In this document: piece by piece, positions 51,968 to 61,196 of the stretch | Layout: every line of letters begins with the position of its first letter | How positions within the stretch are numbered: the first letter of the stretch is position 1 | NCBI GenBank assembly: GCA_027492795.1 | Contig: JAPUEB010000007.1 | Span: forward strand, 1 to 64,000 | Direction: 5' to 3' | Source: Chryseobacterium sp. | GTDB lineage: Bacteria; Bacteroidota; Bacteroidia; Flavobacteriales; Weeksellaceae | Length of the DNA stretch: 64,000 nt | The notes under the pieces: generated by a model | The model's database searches: none | The model's input: only the letters and a program-made list of their open reading frames with translations | Told to the model about the DNA's origin: nothing | Made by a program: the position numbers and the translations under genes

Positions 51968-54826
51968 TTAGAAATTAAGGTTAAAGCCAATGGTATAAAC
52001 TCTAGGTCTTGGGTAAAGATTGCTATCGATACTGCTAAAGTTTTCAGGATCTACACCACTGTATTTTGTTATAATAAATGCATTGTTTACAGAACCATAA
52101 ACTCTTAAACTAGATGCATTGTTGAAAATATTCGGGATTCTGTATCCTAAAGTTACGTTATCCATTCTCAAGAAAGTGGCATCTTCTAGATAATAATCTG
52201 AGAATACATTATTGTCAGTTGGCTCAGTCATATTGAAATTAGAAACTCCATTGTAGAAGTTCAGTAAGTTATTGATATGATAGCCGTCTGCAGGAATCGC
52301 TTGGCTAATGTAACCTTGCGCTACTCTTCTGCCATTATAAACCTGTCCTCCTATTTGTCCTCTGAAGTTTGCTGTGAAATCCCAGTTTCCTTTGTTTAAA
52401 CTTGTTCCGAAGCCATAAGTCCAGTTTGGAGTAAGTTGTGCATTATAACGATCGCTGTTATTCAAAACTCCGTCATTATTTCGGTCAACAAAAGCATCAA
52501 CTATAGGATTTCCGTTCGCATCATACACTTGTTCAAAAACCCAAGCTGTATAAGGCTGTTCGCCAACTACGTGTCTTGCAATTTGAACACCGGTACCGTA
52601 AGGAATTCCTCCACCTCCAGGAATCCATTCCTGACCTTTCAAATCTTCTACTTTACCAATGTTGTAAGCAGCGTTTCCGAAAATGTTCCAGTCTAAGTTT
52701 TCATTTTTTACAGGATTAATGTTCAAGGAAATTTCAGCTCCACGATTTCTCATAGATCCTACATTGGAAATAATATTATTAGATAAAGTTTGCCCAGGTG
52801 CTGCAGGAACATATGCCAACAAGTCGGTAGTTTTTCTATCATAAATATCAAAAGTACCGGAAACCAATTTAGATGGTGAAAATGCAAAATCAACTCCTGC
52901 ATTCCAGCTCGTTGTTGTTTCCCAACCTAAATCATTATTAAACTGCTGTGCAGAATAAATATTGAATCCTGGTAAGTATTGAGAATTTGGATTTCCTATG
53001 CTGAAGAATGGTCTAGATGGATAAAAACCAGCAATCGAAGTTACATCCTGCTGTCCTGTTTTACCCCATCCAAATCTGAATTTTAAATCACTAATAGCAT
53101 CAACTTCTCTAAGGAAGCTTTCAGATTTTGCTTTCCAAGCGAATGCAACAGCCGGAAAATAACCCCATTGTTTTGAAAAACCTTTAAATAGTGAAGAAGC
53201 ATCAGCTCTTAGAGAGAAAGTAAATAAATACTTATCCAATAGATCTACGTTTGATCTTCCGAAGAAAGATTGAAGATTCAAGTGATTATAATAACCCCAA
53301 GTTGGATTATTGGGATCAATATCTTGCACTCTTACTCCTGTTCCGGCAGGATCAGCTTTAAACTGTTTCTTATCTCCTTCATATTGGAAATCCTGATAAG
53401 AATAACCACCCTGAATTAAGAAGTTGGTTAAAAAGCTGTTCACTTTTTTCTGATAAACCAAATAGGCATCCATGTTTTTGTTTTTCATGGTTTGGTTTTC
53501 AGCAAAGTTTAAGCCCGGATTGTAAACAAGGTTGTTTAATGAGTTGTAAGTTCCTAACAAAATTGAATTTCTAGCATTATCAGCATAGATTTCTTCAATT
53601 TTAGATTTTGAAGTTTCTAAACCTAAGTTCACTACCGCTCTTAAAGCAGGAAGAAAATGAAATTTATAATCAAACTCTACATTTCCTAACAATTTATTAA
53701 TCTGTTCCGGACGAGTTCTTTGCATTAGCGTAGCAACAGGGTTAGAATTGGTAAGATTATAGATATTGGTAGAGCTGTTATAAAAAACATTTTGGAAATA
53801 CCCACCAAAATAATTAGGATTACCATAAATTGGTTGTGTTGGGTTCATTCCTGCAGCTGCACCTATAACTCCATTTGCATCAATAGCATTGTTTTCCATG
53901 CGGAAACCTTTCAAGTTCAAATCAACTTTCAAATGCTTGTCAAAGAAAGAAGGAGTAAGCCTTAAAGCTCCGGAAAATCTTTCAAAATCATTGGTTCTAA
54001 CCACACCTTCAGTTCTATTGTATCCTAAAGACATTCTAGCCGGAAGTTTGCCAAAAAGATTACCTGTTGCACTGAAATTGTTGTCGCTGGATACAGGTGT
54101 TCTGTAAATTGCCTTCTGCCAATCTGTATCATATATTTTACCAGGCGTATTTGTTGTTTTTACACCGCCAACACCTAATCTCCAAACTTCATTTGGTAAA
54201 TAATCATTTACAAATTTTACAAATTCTTCAGAATCCATTACATCAAGGTATTTTGTAACCTCGCCAATGGAAACATTGGTAGAAAAATTGAATTTTGGTC
54301 TTCCTCCACCTCTTTTGGTAGTAATTAAAATTACACCATTGGAAGCTCTCGCTCCATAAATAGCTGTAGATGAAGCATCTTTCAGAATCGAGAAAGATTC
54401 AATGTCGTTAGGATTTACGAGGTTTAAAGGATTGCTTAATCCTGCAGGATTTGTAGAATCCAAAGGAACACCATCTATTACAATTAAAGGATTGTTTGAT
54501 GCATTCAAAGATGCACCACCTCTAATTCTGATATTTGGTTTAGAATCCGGCGCACCGCCATCATTCGTAATTCTTACACCCGGAGCTTTACCTTGAATCA
54601 ACTGGTCTGCTGAAACAATGGCCCCTTTATTAAAATCTTTTTCAGATACCGCAGTAATAGAACCCGTTAGATCCGATTTCTTTTTACTACCGTAACCCAC
54701 AAGCACTACTTCTTCAATTTTCGTCTCTCTCGGAGTCGCAACTGTGTCTGTGGTTTGTGCCTGCATAATTGTTCCTGCCAATAAGAAAGCCGGAGCAATT
54801 TTCAAAACTGTACTAAAGTTTCTCAC
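51968..54826 (-). CDS. SusC/RagA-like TonB-dependent transporter
   Basis: 952 aa. Signal peptide (TIMQAQ), a TonB-box-like segment KIEEVVLVGYGSKKK, a plug domain (ADQLIQGKAPGVRITNDGGAPDSKPNIRIRGGASL in outline, then LIVIDGVPL, FSILKDASSTAIYGARASNGVILITTKRG) and a large barrel. The carboxypeptidase-like domain that most SusC proteins carry before the plug is absent. The start is GTG; no ATG is available before the next in-frame stop upstream. It is the first gene of a SusC-D-E unit and imports maltodextrin using TonB energy. Confidence 0.94.
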   Translation of the reverse strand: MRNFSTVLKIAPAFLLAGTIMQAQTTDTVATPRETKIEEVVLVGYGSKKKSDLTGSITAVSEKDFNKGAIVSADQLIQGKAPGVRITNDGGAPDSKPNIRIRGGASLNASNNPLIVIDGVPLDSTNPAGLSNPLNLVNPNDIESFSILKDASSTAIYGARASNGVILITTKRGGGRPKFNFSTNVSIGEVTKYLDVMDSEEFVKFVNDYLPNEVWRLGVGGVKTTNTPGKIYDTDWQKAIYRTPVSSDNNFSATGNLFGKLPARMSLGYNRTEGVVRTNDFERFSGALRLTPSFFDKHLKVDLNLKGFRMENNAIDANGVIGAAAGMNPTQPIYGNPNYFGGYFQNVFYNSSTNIYNLTNSNPVATLMQRTRPEQINKLLGNVEFDYKFHFLPALRAVVNLGLETSKSKIEEIYADNARNSILLGTYNSLNNLVYNPGLNFAENQTMKNKNMDAYLVYQKKVNSFLTNFLIQGGYSYQDFQYEGDKKQFKADPAGTGVRVQDIDPNNPTWGYYNHLNLQSFFGRSNVDLLDKYLFTFSLRADASSLFKGFSKQWGYFPAVAFAWKAKSESFLREVDAISDLKFRFGWGKTGQQDVTSIAGFYPSRPFFSIGNPNSQYLPGFNIYSAQQFNNDLGWETTTSWNAGVDFAFSPSKLVSGTFDIYDRKTTDLLAYVPAAPGQTLSNNIISNVGSMRNRGAEISLNINPVKNENLDWNIFGNAAYNIGKVEDLKGQEWIPGGGGIPYGTGVQIARHVVGEQPYTAWVFEQVYDANGNPIVDAFVDRNNDGVLNNSDRYNAQLTPNWTYGFGTSLNKGNWDFTANFRGQIGGQVYNGRRVAQGYISQAIPADGYHINNLLNFYNGVSNFNMTEPTDNNVFSDYYLEDATFLRMDNVTLGYRIPNIFNNASSLRVYGSVNNAFIITKYSGVDPENFSSIDSNLYPRPRVYTIGFNLNF

Positions 54827-55035
54827 AAAAATAAAATTTAAGTTAATATTCTGTTATGTTAATTATCTTCTTTAGGGCACTAAATTACATTATTTTTAAA
54901 TTATTTGTTAATTTTTTAAAAAATGTTTTTTTGATATGACAATTATCATTACATTATAAAGCAAATACAATTAGTTGTCTGATTGTAAGCACGTTGTAAA
55001 ATATCGCTTTCTATTTTATCATTTCGATACAATAA

Positions 55036-55051
55036 AAATGTTTAAACATTT
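55036..55051. promoter_or_regulatory. 16-bp palindrome, possible operator
   Basis: AAATGTTTAAACATTT is perfectly symmetric and is followed by TGTTTAAC. It lies 210 bp before the SusC start and 119 bp before metG. A sugar regulator could bind here, but no regulator gene is present in the window. Confidence 0.35.
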
Positions 55052-55144
55052 GTTTAACTTTTTTTGTTCTATAAAATGTAGTTTTTTTAAAATTTCTAAA
55101 GTTGAATAACAAAAAATCCCTTTCAAAATCATCCGTAGAAAGTT

Positions 55145-55152
55145 TATCTTTG
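55145..55152 (+). promoter_or_regulatory. metG -7 box
   Basis: TATCTTTG, exact match to TANNTTTG, 17 nt before the metG ATG. The -33 element is weak (TTTC near 55121). Confidence 0.5.
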
Positions 55153-55169
55153 CAAAAATTTTCAGTAGA

Positions 55170-57197
55170 ATGTCAGAAAGAAAAATGATTACCGCGGCGC
55201 TTCCGTATGCTAATGGACCGGTTCATATAGGTCATTTGGCGGGAGTTTATATTCCTGCGGATGTGTATGCAAGATTTCAGAGGAGATTAGGAAAAGACGT
55301 GGCTTTCATTTGCGGAAGCGATGAACACGGAATTCCAATTACCATTCGTGCTAAAAAAGAAGGCGTTACTCCACAAGATATTGTTGACAAGTACCACGAA
55401 ATCATCAAGAAATCTTTTGCAGATTTAGGCATTTCCTTCGACGAATATTCTAGAACAACTTCCAAGACACATTACGAAGTAAGTCAGGATTTTTTTACGA
55501 CACTATATAATAAGGACAAATTTACGGAAGAAATTTCCGAGCAATATTTTGATGAACAGGCCGGAGAGTTTTTGGCAGACCGTTACATCGTAGGAACTTG
55601 CCCAAATTGTGGCAACGATAATGCTTATGGCGACCAATGCGAAAAATGTGGTTCTACCCTTTCACCAAGCGAACTCATCAATCCAAAATCAATGTTAAGC
55701 GGAAATGTTCCGATTTTAAAGGAAACCAAAAACTGGTATCTTCCTTTAAATGATTACGAAAATTTTCTGAATGAGTGGATTATCGAAGGACACAAAGACG
55801 ATTGGAAACCAAACGTTTACGGACAGGTAAAATCTTGGTTGAACGATGGATTGAAACCTCGCGCAATGACCAGAGATTTGAATTGGGGAGTTCCTGTTCC
55901 ACTTCCAGACGCCGAAGGAAAAGTGCTTTACGTTTGGTTTGATGCTCCAATCGGTTACATTTCTTTCACGAAAGAATGGGCTGAAAAAAATGGCAAAAAT
56001 TGGAAAGATTATTGGCAAAGTGAAAATTCGGATTTAATTCATTTTATTGGGAAGGATAATATAGTCTTTCACTGCATTATTTTCCCTGCAATGATGAAGG
56101 CTCACGGCGATTATGTGATGCCAAAAAACGTTCCCGCTTTTGAATTTTTAAATCTTGAAAACGATAAAATTTCAACTTCCAGAAATTGGGCAGTTTGGGC
56201 GCACGAATATGTGGAAGAATTTCCAAATCAACAGGACGTTTTGCGTTATGCACTACTCTCTTCCGCTCCGGAAACGAAAGACAATAATTTCACTTGGAAA
56301 GATTTTCAAACCAAAAACAATTCAGAATTAGTTGGAATTTTTGGAAATTTCATCAATAGAGTCGCGGTTTTAATCCACAAGTATTACAACGGAATTGTTC
56401 CTGAAGGCAACACAAACGCTCCTGAGTTAACAGAAATACAAAAATCAGCAGATGAGATTTCTAACTTTTTAGAAAATTTTGAATTTAGAAATGCGCTTTC
56501 TGCATTGATGAATTTGGCTCGTTTCGGAAACCAATATCTTCAAACCGAAGAACCTTGGAAAACCATAAAAGACCAACCTGAAAAAGCGGCAAATTCACTT
56601 TTTATTGCGGCTCAAATTGCGGTTGCTTTGGCGCAGTTGTGCGAACCGTTTATGCCTTTCGGTTCCGAAAAGTTGCTGAAAATGTTTAATGTAGAAAAGA
56701 AAAACTGGAACGAAATTTCCGGTGTTTTAATTCCAACCGGACATCAAATGAATGAAAGTTCGCTTCTTTTCTCAAAAATTGAAGATGAAACCATTGATTT
56801 TCAAATTCAAAAATTAGAAAACACCAAATTATCCAACGCTAAAACCAACCCTAACGCAAAACCAATGAAAGACGAAATACAATTTGACGATTTTACGAAA
56901 ATAGACCTTAGAACGGCAACCATTTTAGAAGCCGAAAAAGTAGAAAAAGCCGACAAACTTTTAAAATTAAAAGTAGATACAGGAGTTGATGTAAGAACCG
57001 TGGTTTCAGGAATTGCCGAAAGTTTTTCGCCCGAAGAACTCATCGGAAAACAGGTGATGATTTTGCTAAATTTAGCACCAAGAAAAATCCGTGGAATCGA
57101 ATCGCAAGGAATGTTGCTTTTAACGACGAAACCCGACGGAAAACTTGCTTTCGTAACACCTGATGAAAAAGTGGAAAACGGAATCGAAATAGGATAA
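55170..57197 (+). CDS. metG: Methionyl-tRNA synthetase
   Basis: 675 aa, charges tRNA-Met. Class I signatures: HIGH in [17 protein letters not shown] in [13 protein letters not shown] as the KMSKS loop, and a zinc knuckle [18 protein letters not shown]. An anticodon-binding helical domain follows, and the C-terminal about 110 residues ([32 protein letters not shown] in outline) form the EMAP-II/tRNA-binding extension that allows dimerisation. The stop codon begins a heptamer array. Confidence 0.97.
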   Translation: MSERKMITAALPYANGPVHIGHLAGVYIPADVYARFQRRLGKDVAFICGSDEHGIPITIRAKKEGVTPQDIVDKYHEIIKKSFADLGISFDEYSRTTSKTHYEVSQDFFTTLYNKDKFTEEISEQYFDEQAGEFLADRYIVGTCPNCGNDNAYGDQCEKCGSTLSPSELINPKSMLSGNVPILKETKNWYLPLNDYENFLNEWIIEGHKDDWKPNVYGQVKSWLNDGLKPRAMTRDLNWGVPVPLPDAEGKVLYVWFDAPIGYISFTKEWAEKNGKNWKDYWQSENSDLIHFIGKDNIVFHCIIFPAMMKAHGDYVMPKNVPAFEFLNLENDKISTSRNWAVWAHEYVEEFPNQQDVLRYALLSSAPETKDNNFTWKDFQTKNNSELVGIFGNFINRVAVLIHKYYNGIVPEGNTNAPELTEIQKSADEISNFLENFEFRNALSALMNLARFGNQYLQTEEPWKTIKDQPEKAANSLFIAAQIAVALAQLCEPFMPFGSEKLLKMFNVEKKNWNEISGVLIPTGHQMNESSLLFSKIEDETIDFQIQKLENTKLSNAKTNPNAKPMKDEIQFDDFTKIDLRTATILEAEKVEKADKLLKLKVDTGVDVRTVVSGIAESFSPEELIGKQVMILLNLAPRKIRGIESQGMLLLTTKPDGKLAFVTPDEKVENGIEIG

Positions 57198-57227
57198 AGT
57201 CCGAAGATGGAAGTCGAGAGACCGAAG
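57193..57227 (+). repeat. 7-bp array starting at the metG stop
   Basis: Heptamers GATAAAG, TCCGAAG, ATGGAAG, TCGAGAG, ACCGAAG; the first includes the TAA stop of metG. Same form as at 15169 and 62083. Confidence 0.78.
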
Positions 57228-57277
57228 ATTACAAAGATTTTGGAAGAATTTCCGAAATCTTTTTTTATTTTTATCTC

Positions 57278-57850
57278 ATGAAATCATTGAAACTGTTCAT
57301 ATTTCTTTTTATAACTGTATTTTTTTTCCGGTTCAATGCGCAGGAAACCAACATTACTGAAGACGTTATTCGTGCAACTTTTATTGCCAACCAAATGACT
57401 TGGCTGTCTAAAGATTATCTGTCTTTGCGAAAAAAAATAATTCTGCCCGAATCCATAAATTCCGAAATTTCTGCTGTACGAAATGCATATTATGATTTAC
57501 TTTCAAAACGCTTTGATGTCGAAAAATTGAACGGAAATCAACCAGAATCAACCCTGTTTATTTATTACAATTTTTATCCCGATGTTTCAGGGGTACTCTC
57601 CGACCGCAATAAACATTTTGCATTATCTGAAGAAGAAATTGCCAAAAACAACCAGCTGCTCGTTGATTTATGGAAAAAAATCCCCAATAAAATATACAAC
57701 GAAACCGAAGTAATTACAGAAGAAATAAAAAATAGAAAACTATTGATGACCATCCCTTTCCGTTCAGAAATTTTTGAAGATTTTTTTGAAGAAACCGCAC
57801 GAAAGAGAAATGATATTATTAATTTTCTCCTTTGGAATAATAAATTATGA
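57278..57850 (+). CDS. Hypothetical secreted protein, 190 aa
   Basis: Signal peptide MKSLKLFIFLFITVFFFRFNAQ, then a mainly helical, glutamate- and asparagine-rich mature domain (ITEDVIRATFIANQMTWLSKDYLSLRKK, LVDLWKKIPNKIYNETEVITEEI) with a conserved-looking centre LFIYYNFYPDVSGVLSDRNKHFALSEEE. No family recognised. Its last codons overlap the Mpo1-like gene by 4 bp (ATGA), so the two are translationally coupled. Confidence 0.75.
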   Translation: MKSLKLFIFLFITVFFFRFNAQETNITEDVIRATFIANQMTWLSKDYLSLRKKIILPESINSEISAVRNAYYDLLSKRFDVEKLNGNQPESTLFIYYNFYPDVSGVLSDRNKHFALSEEEIAKNNQLLVDLWKKIPNKIYNETEVITEEIKNRKLLMTIPFRSEIFEDFFEETARKRNDIINFLLWNNKL

Positions 57851-58317
57851 AAAAAATAGACCTCCTTTTTGCCGAATACGCCGAAAGCCACAAAAACAAA
57901 ACCAATAAACTCATACATTGGATTTGTGTTCCGCTTATTTTTTGGAGCATTTTGGGATTTATATCGCTCATTCCGTCACCGCATTTTTTTGTGAAATATT
58001 TCGGAATGATTAGCTTGGTAAGTATCGTTGCCTTGGTTTTGGTCTCTATATTCTACTTTCGACTTTCTTGGAAAATAGCACTCATTATGATTTTCGTGAT
58101 GCTGCTGATGGAACATTTTGCCTACGCTGTAAATATATATTCTGGAAAACCTTGGGTGATTTATATGGCGGTGTTTGTTTTGGCGTGGATCGGACAGTTT
58201 ATAGGGCATAAAATTGAGGGCAAAAAACCAAGTTTTTTGAAAGATTTGCAGTTTCTTCTGATTGGTCCTATTTGGCTTTTGAGTTTTATTTTAAAGAAAA
58301 TAGGTTTTAAATTTTAA
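57847..58317 (+). CDS. Mpo1-like (DUF962) membrane protein
   Basis: 156 aa. KIDLLFAEYAESHKNKTNKLIHWICVPLIFWSILGF is the Mpo1/DUF962 start with histidines at about 15 and 24; HFAYAVNIYSGKPW, WIGQFIGHKIEGKKPSFLKD and a final hydrophobic stretch follow. Yeast Mpo1 is an iron-dependent dioxygenase in fatty-acid alpha-oxidation; whether bacterial members share this is not established. Four or five membrane helices. It overlaps the upstream gene by 4 bp. Confidence 0.9.
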   Translation: MKKIDLLFAEYAESHKNKTNKLIHWICVPLIFWSILGFISLIPSPHFFVKYFGMISLVSIVALVLVSIFYFRLSWKIALIMIFVMLLMEHFAYAVNIYSGKPWVIYMAVFVLAWIGQFIGHKIEGKKPSFLKDLQFLLIGPIWLLSFILKKIGFKF

Positions 58318-58349
58318 GAGTCAGTAAAATTTGTATTAAAATAATTATC

Positions 58350-58473
58350 AACCATATAGACACATAGATTTTATAATAACTTAATTGATAACTAAAAGAT
58401 TAAACAGAAAATCGTTCTTATTTAATCTTAAATTTACTCTAAACCTTCGAATTTTCTATGTGACTATGTGGTT
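58350..58473. repeat. CTATGTGA-type inverted repeat
   Basis: AACCATATAGACACATAGAT pairs with TCTATGTGACTATGTGGTT, and an inner AGATTAAA/TTTAATCTT stem extends it. Outer arms have an 8-bp internal period. Single copy here. Confidence 0.8.
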
Positions 58474-58490
58474 AAAAGGATATAACAACA

Positions 58491-58524
58491 AACCCTTTCA
58501 GCGATTTGAAACGCTGAAAGGGTT
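58491..58524. terminator. Thirteen-bp perfect hairpin
   Basis: AACCCTTTCAGCG, 8-base loop, CGCTGAAAGGGTT, then a short T-rich stretch. It may terminate the Mpo1-like transcript, but could also be a repeat; it lies 44 bp before the next gene. Confidence 0.7.
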
Positions 58525-58567
58525 CACTTTTTAAGCACGGTTTTTGATAGCCATTTTAAAAATACAA

Positions 58568-59446
58568 ATGATGAAAAACTTTCTTTTTATAGCGCTATTT
58601 TTTTCGCTTTTTTCCTGTTCAAAATCAGAAACTTCAGAAATGGTTGCCATTCCCACGGATAAGTCAACTGTAAGCGAAAAACTACTCCCAGAAAGTGAAG
58701 CGGTTGCTTTAGCAGATGCATCGGAGGAAGCTCCACCAACAAATAACGAACCTATTGCACCAAAAAGAATCGACACTATTTCAAAAAAATTGATTAAAAA
58801 TGGTGAAATGGAAATCCAAGTTGGTGATTTAAAATCCGCGCAGAAAAAAACTACGGAAAGCATTAAAAAATTTAATGCCTATGTCCAAAACGAACGATTT
58901 TCAAATACGGATACGCAAGAAACCTTACACATCACCATTAGAGTTCCGCATAAGAATTTTGATGGGCTTATCAATTCTTTTTCCAACGGAATTGGCTCCG
59001 TAATTTCAAAAAGTGTAAATATTGATGACGTTACCGAGGAATACACCGATGTTTCCATAAAACTCGCCAACAAGAAAATTTATCTAGAAAAATATCGAGA
59101 CTTGTTGAAAAGAGCCGGCTCTACAAAGGATATGATGGAAATTCAAGAGAAAATTCGTGCCTTGGAAGATGAAATAGATGTTGCTGAAGGACGGCTTCGC
59201 TATATTGACGACCGCGTAAATCTTAGCGAACTGAACTTAACACTTTACAAAGAAAAACCGAGAACTTCGGTAACATCAAAAATTGGCTTTGGAAGCCGTT
59301 TCGTGGACTCCATCGCGGAAGGCTGGAATGGTTTTGTCAACTTTTTCTTGGGAATTATTTCGCTTTGGCCATTTGTTTTACTGATTCCTGTCATCATTTT
59401 CATATTTAGAAAGTGGAAACGCTTCCGAAAAGCTAAAAAACAGTAA
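58568..59446 (+). CDS. DUF4349 lipoprotein
   Basis: 292 aa from MMKNFLFIALFFSLFSC (lipobox FSC). The DUF4349 core is clear: KLIKNGEMEIQVGDLKSAQKKTTESIKKFNAYVQNERFS, ITIRVPHKNFDGLINSF, KSVNIDDVTEEYTDVSIKLANKKIYLEKYRDLL, a coiled coil DMMEIQEKIRALEDEIDVAEGRLRYIDDRVNLSELNLTLY in outline, and a C-terminal membrane helix (FFLGIISLWPFVLLIPVIIF) with a basic tail. It is likely envelope-anchored at both ends. Function of the family is unknown. A TTG eight codons upstream is less likely than the ATG. Confidence 0.85.
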   Translation: MMKNFLFIALFFSLFSCSKSETSEMVAIPTDKSTVSEKLLPESEAVALADASEEAPPTNNEPIAPKRIDTISKKLIKNGEMEIQVGDLKSAQKKTTESIKKFNAYVQNERFSNTDTQETLHITIRVPHKNFDGLINSFSNGIGSVISKSVNIDDVTEEYTDVSIKLANKKIYLEKYRDLLKRAGSTKDMMEIQEKIRALEDEIDVAEGRLRYIDDRVNLSELNLTLYKEKPRTSVTSKIGFGSRFVDSIAEGWNGFVNFFLGIISLWPFVLLIPVIIFIFRKWKRFRKAKKQ

Positions 59447-59467
59447 TTTTGATATAAACTATAAGAA

Positions 59468-59866
59468 ATGAAAAAACTGCTCGTATTATTGCCCATGATT
59501 TTTTTCACATTAATAGCTTGTCGCGGCAACGGCGATGATGAAATAGACAACTCATTTTTGTTAGGCAATTGGAATTGGAAATCTACAATTGTTGGAAGCA
59601 ATCCGGCGCAAACTCCAGTGTCCACCGGAAAAACGGTAATTCTAACCATGAATCAGGATAAAACCTATGAAATAAAGGAAAATGGCGTGGTAAAAAGTAC
59701 AGGAACTTACGTTCTTTTTGAAGAAATTTCCAATATAGACCATCAAAACCACACCTTCATTGATTTTTCAGCTGATCCGGACAGAATGATTGAGACTTAC
59801 AGTTCAAATGATTTGTACCTAACCGATGATTTGTTTAATGGTATTTCCGAACATTACCAAAAGTAA
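59468..59866 (+). CDS. Lipocalin-like lipoprotein, 132 aa
   Basis: MKKLLVLLPMIFFTLIAC gives a lipoprotein. The mature part LLGNWNWKSTIVGS ... VILTMNQDKTYEIKENGVVKSTGTYVLFEE (in outline) has the WxW start and the repeated strand pattern of small lipocalin-like Bacteroidetes lipoproteins. Ligand unknown. It follows the DUF4349 gene by 21 bp on the same strand and ends one base before the stop of the convergent methyltransferase gene. Confidence 0.75.
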   Translation: MKKLLVLLPMIFFTLIACRGNGDDEIDNSFLLGNWNWKSTIVGSNPAQTPVSTGKTVILTMNQDKTYEIKENGVVKSTGTYVLFEEISNIDHQNHTFIDFSADPDRMIETYSSNDLYLTDDLFNGISEHYQK

Positions 59867-59867
59867 A

Positions 59868-60566
59868 TTAATTACCCAACACAAAAACTGCCGGAATTTT
59901 ATGAAGTTCCGGTTTTTTGTTTTTCCATTCCGAAATTTTTAAGGTTTTAATAAATTCTTCTGTGGGATGATTGATGTTTGCGGCGATGCACAATTTGGTA
60001 TTTGGATTTAAAAATTTAATTAAATCTTCTAAAAGTTGATTATTTCGGTAAGGCGTTTCCATAAAAATTTGTGAATATCCCGTTTTCTGTACCTGATTTT
60101 CCAAAAACTGAATTTTCTGCTTTTTTTCACCTTTATCAATCGGAAGATAGCCGTGAAAAGTAAATTCCTGTCCATTAAAACCAGAAGAAATTAAGGCTAA
60201 AATAATAGAACTGGGCCCATTAATTGGAATTACTTTGATGCTATTTTCGTGGCACCATTTTACCATCAAATTTCCGGGATCGGCGATGCAGGGAAGTCCT
60301 GCTTCTGAAAGCAAACCGAAATCCTGTCCGTCTTTCATGAGTTTTTGCGCTTCTTTTAAATCAACAGTTTCAGAATATTTATCCAAAAGAAAAAGCTTCA
60401 AATCGCTTTGCTTTTTTTCCGGACAGAAAAACTTGATGACTTTTCTTGACGTTTTTTCGTTTTCCACAAAAAAATAGTTGGTTTTTTGAATATATTCTTT
60501 GATGGCGGGAGCGAAATATTCTATCGGAGATTCTTCGGAAAGATAGGCGGGAATGAGAAAAAGCAT
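59868..60566 (-). CDS. RsmI-like SAM-dependent methyltransferase
   Basis: 232 aa with the tetrapyrrole-methylase fold. FLIPAYLSEES at the start, FVENEKTSRKVI, LLSEAGLPCIADPGNLMV (the substrate/SAM loop), INGPSSIILALISSGF and METPYRNNQLLEDLI follow RsmI, which methylates the ribose of C1402 in 16S rRNA. It is shorter than E. coli RsmI (286 aa) and lacks its C-terminal extension, so this may be a paralogue with another target. Confidence 0.85.
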   Translation of the reverse strand: MLFLIPAYLSEESPIEYFAPAIKEYIQKTNYFFVENEKTSRKVIKFFCPEKKQSDLKLFLLDKYSETVDLKEAQKLMKDGQDFGLLSEAGLPCIADPGNLMVKWCHENSIKVIPINGPSSIILALISSGFNGQEFTFHGYLPIDKGEKKQKIQFLENQVQKTGYSQIFMETPYRNNQLLEDLIKFLNPNTKLCIAANINHPTEEFIKTLKISEWKNKKPELHKIPAVFVLGN

Positions 60567-60635
60567 AAATACGAAATTAGAATTACGAAATTAAAAATGA
60601 ATAATTAATAAATGCGGACTATAATTAATTGTTAA

Positions 60636-61094
60636 TTATTCATTATAAATTAATTGCTTTGCAATTCTTTCGCTTGCCTCGTCCAAAAGCTGATAAACCT
60701 TTTCAAAATCCGAAAGATCGCCCCAATACGGATCGGGAACCTCGTTGTTTTCACCGAAATTTCCGGCTTCCTCCAAAAAAAGTGAAATTTTTCTGCGCTG
60801 ATCCTCGTTTTCTGCCATCGAAACTACATCTTCATAGTTTTTCAGATCCATACAAAAAATTTTGTCGAATTTTTGTAAATCATTTTTCGTTATTGGTCTG
60901 GAACGTTGTTGGGAAATATCAATTCCATGATTTTGTGCGGTTTTTATGGCTCTTTTATCCGGTTGCGAACCTTCGTGCATAGAAATTGTTCCAGCAGAAT
61001 CTACCGTGAAATCTTCATTGAGTTTTGAAGCTAAAATTCCTTCCGCCAAAGGGCTTCTGCAAATATTTCCTAGGCAAACCATTAGAATCTTCAT
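60636..61094 (-). CDS. Low-molecular-weight protein tyrosine phosphatase
   Basis: 152 aa. The active-site loop is C7 to R13 in VCLGNICRSPLAEG (CX5R), and the general acid aspartate is in VPDPYWGD. FCMDLKNYEDV and FEKVYQLLDEASERI complete the fold. In bacteria such enzymes often act on tyrosine kinases of exopolysaccharide export, but no such gene is near. A -7 box TACATTTG lies 20 nt before the start on the minus strand. Confidence 0.93.
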   Translation of the reverse strand: MKILMVCLGNICRSPLAEGILASKLNEDFTVDSAGTISMHEGSQPDKRAIKTAQNHGIDISQQRSRPITKNDLQKFDKIFCMDLKNYEDVVSMAENEDQRRKISLFLEEAGNFGENNEVPDPYWGDLSDFEKVYQLLDEASERIAKQLIYNE

Positions 61095-61113
61095 AAAATT
61101 ATTGTTTGATTTT

Positions 61114-61121
61114 CAAATGTA
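61114..61121 (-). promoter_or_regulatory. Candidate -7 box of the phosphatase gene
   Basis: Minus-strand TACATTTG, exact TANNTTTG, 20 nt before the ATG; the -33 element is not clear. Confidence 0.4.
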
Positions 61122-61143
61122 AAGCTAAAATACAACAAATCAT

Positions 61144-61182
61144 AAAAAAACGGGCTGTATTCAAAGTTACAACCCGTTTTTT
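61144..61182 (-). terminator. Terminator of the ppk2 genes
   Basis: AAAACGGGCTGTA/TACAACCCGTTTT hairpin with a T-run on the minus strand, 15 bp after the PPK2 stop. Confidence 0.82.
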
Positions 61183-61196
61183 ATGAAAGATGATTA

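Larger units (their letters stand above)
54827..55169. other. Divergent susC / metG regulatory region
   Basis: 343 very A+T-rich bases. Contains a palindrome AAATGTTTAAACATTT (55036-55051) followed by a further GTTTAA half-site, and the metG -7 box. No gene seen. Confidence 0.55.

Noticed and set aside
54827-55169. Riboswitch before metG or the SusC gene
   Set aside because: The region is uniformly A+T-rich and shows no SAM, T-box or other aptamer-like helices.
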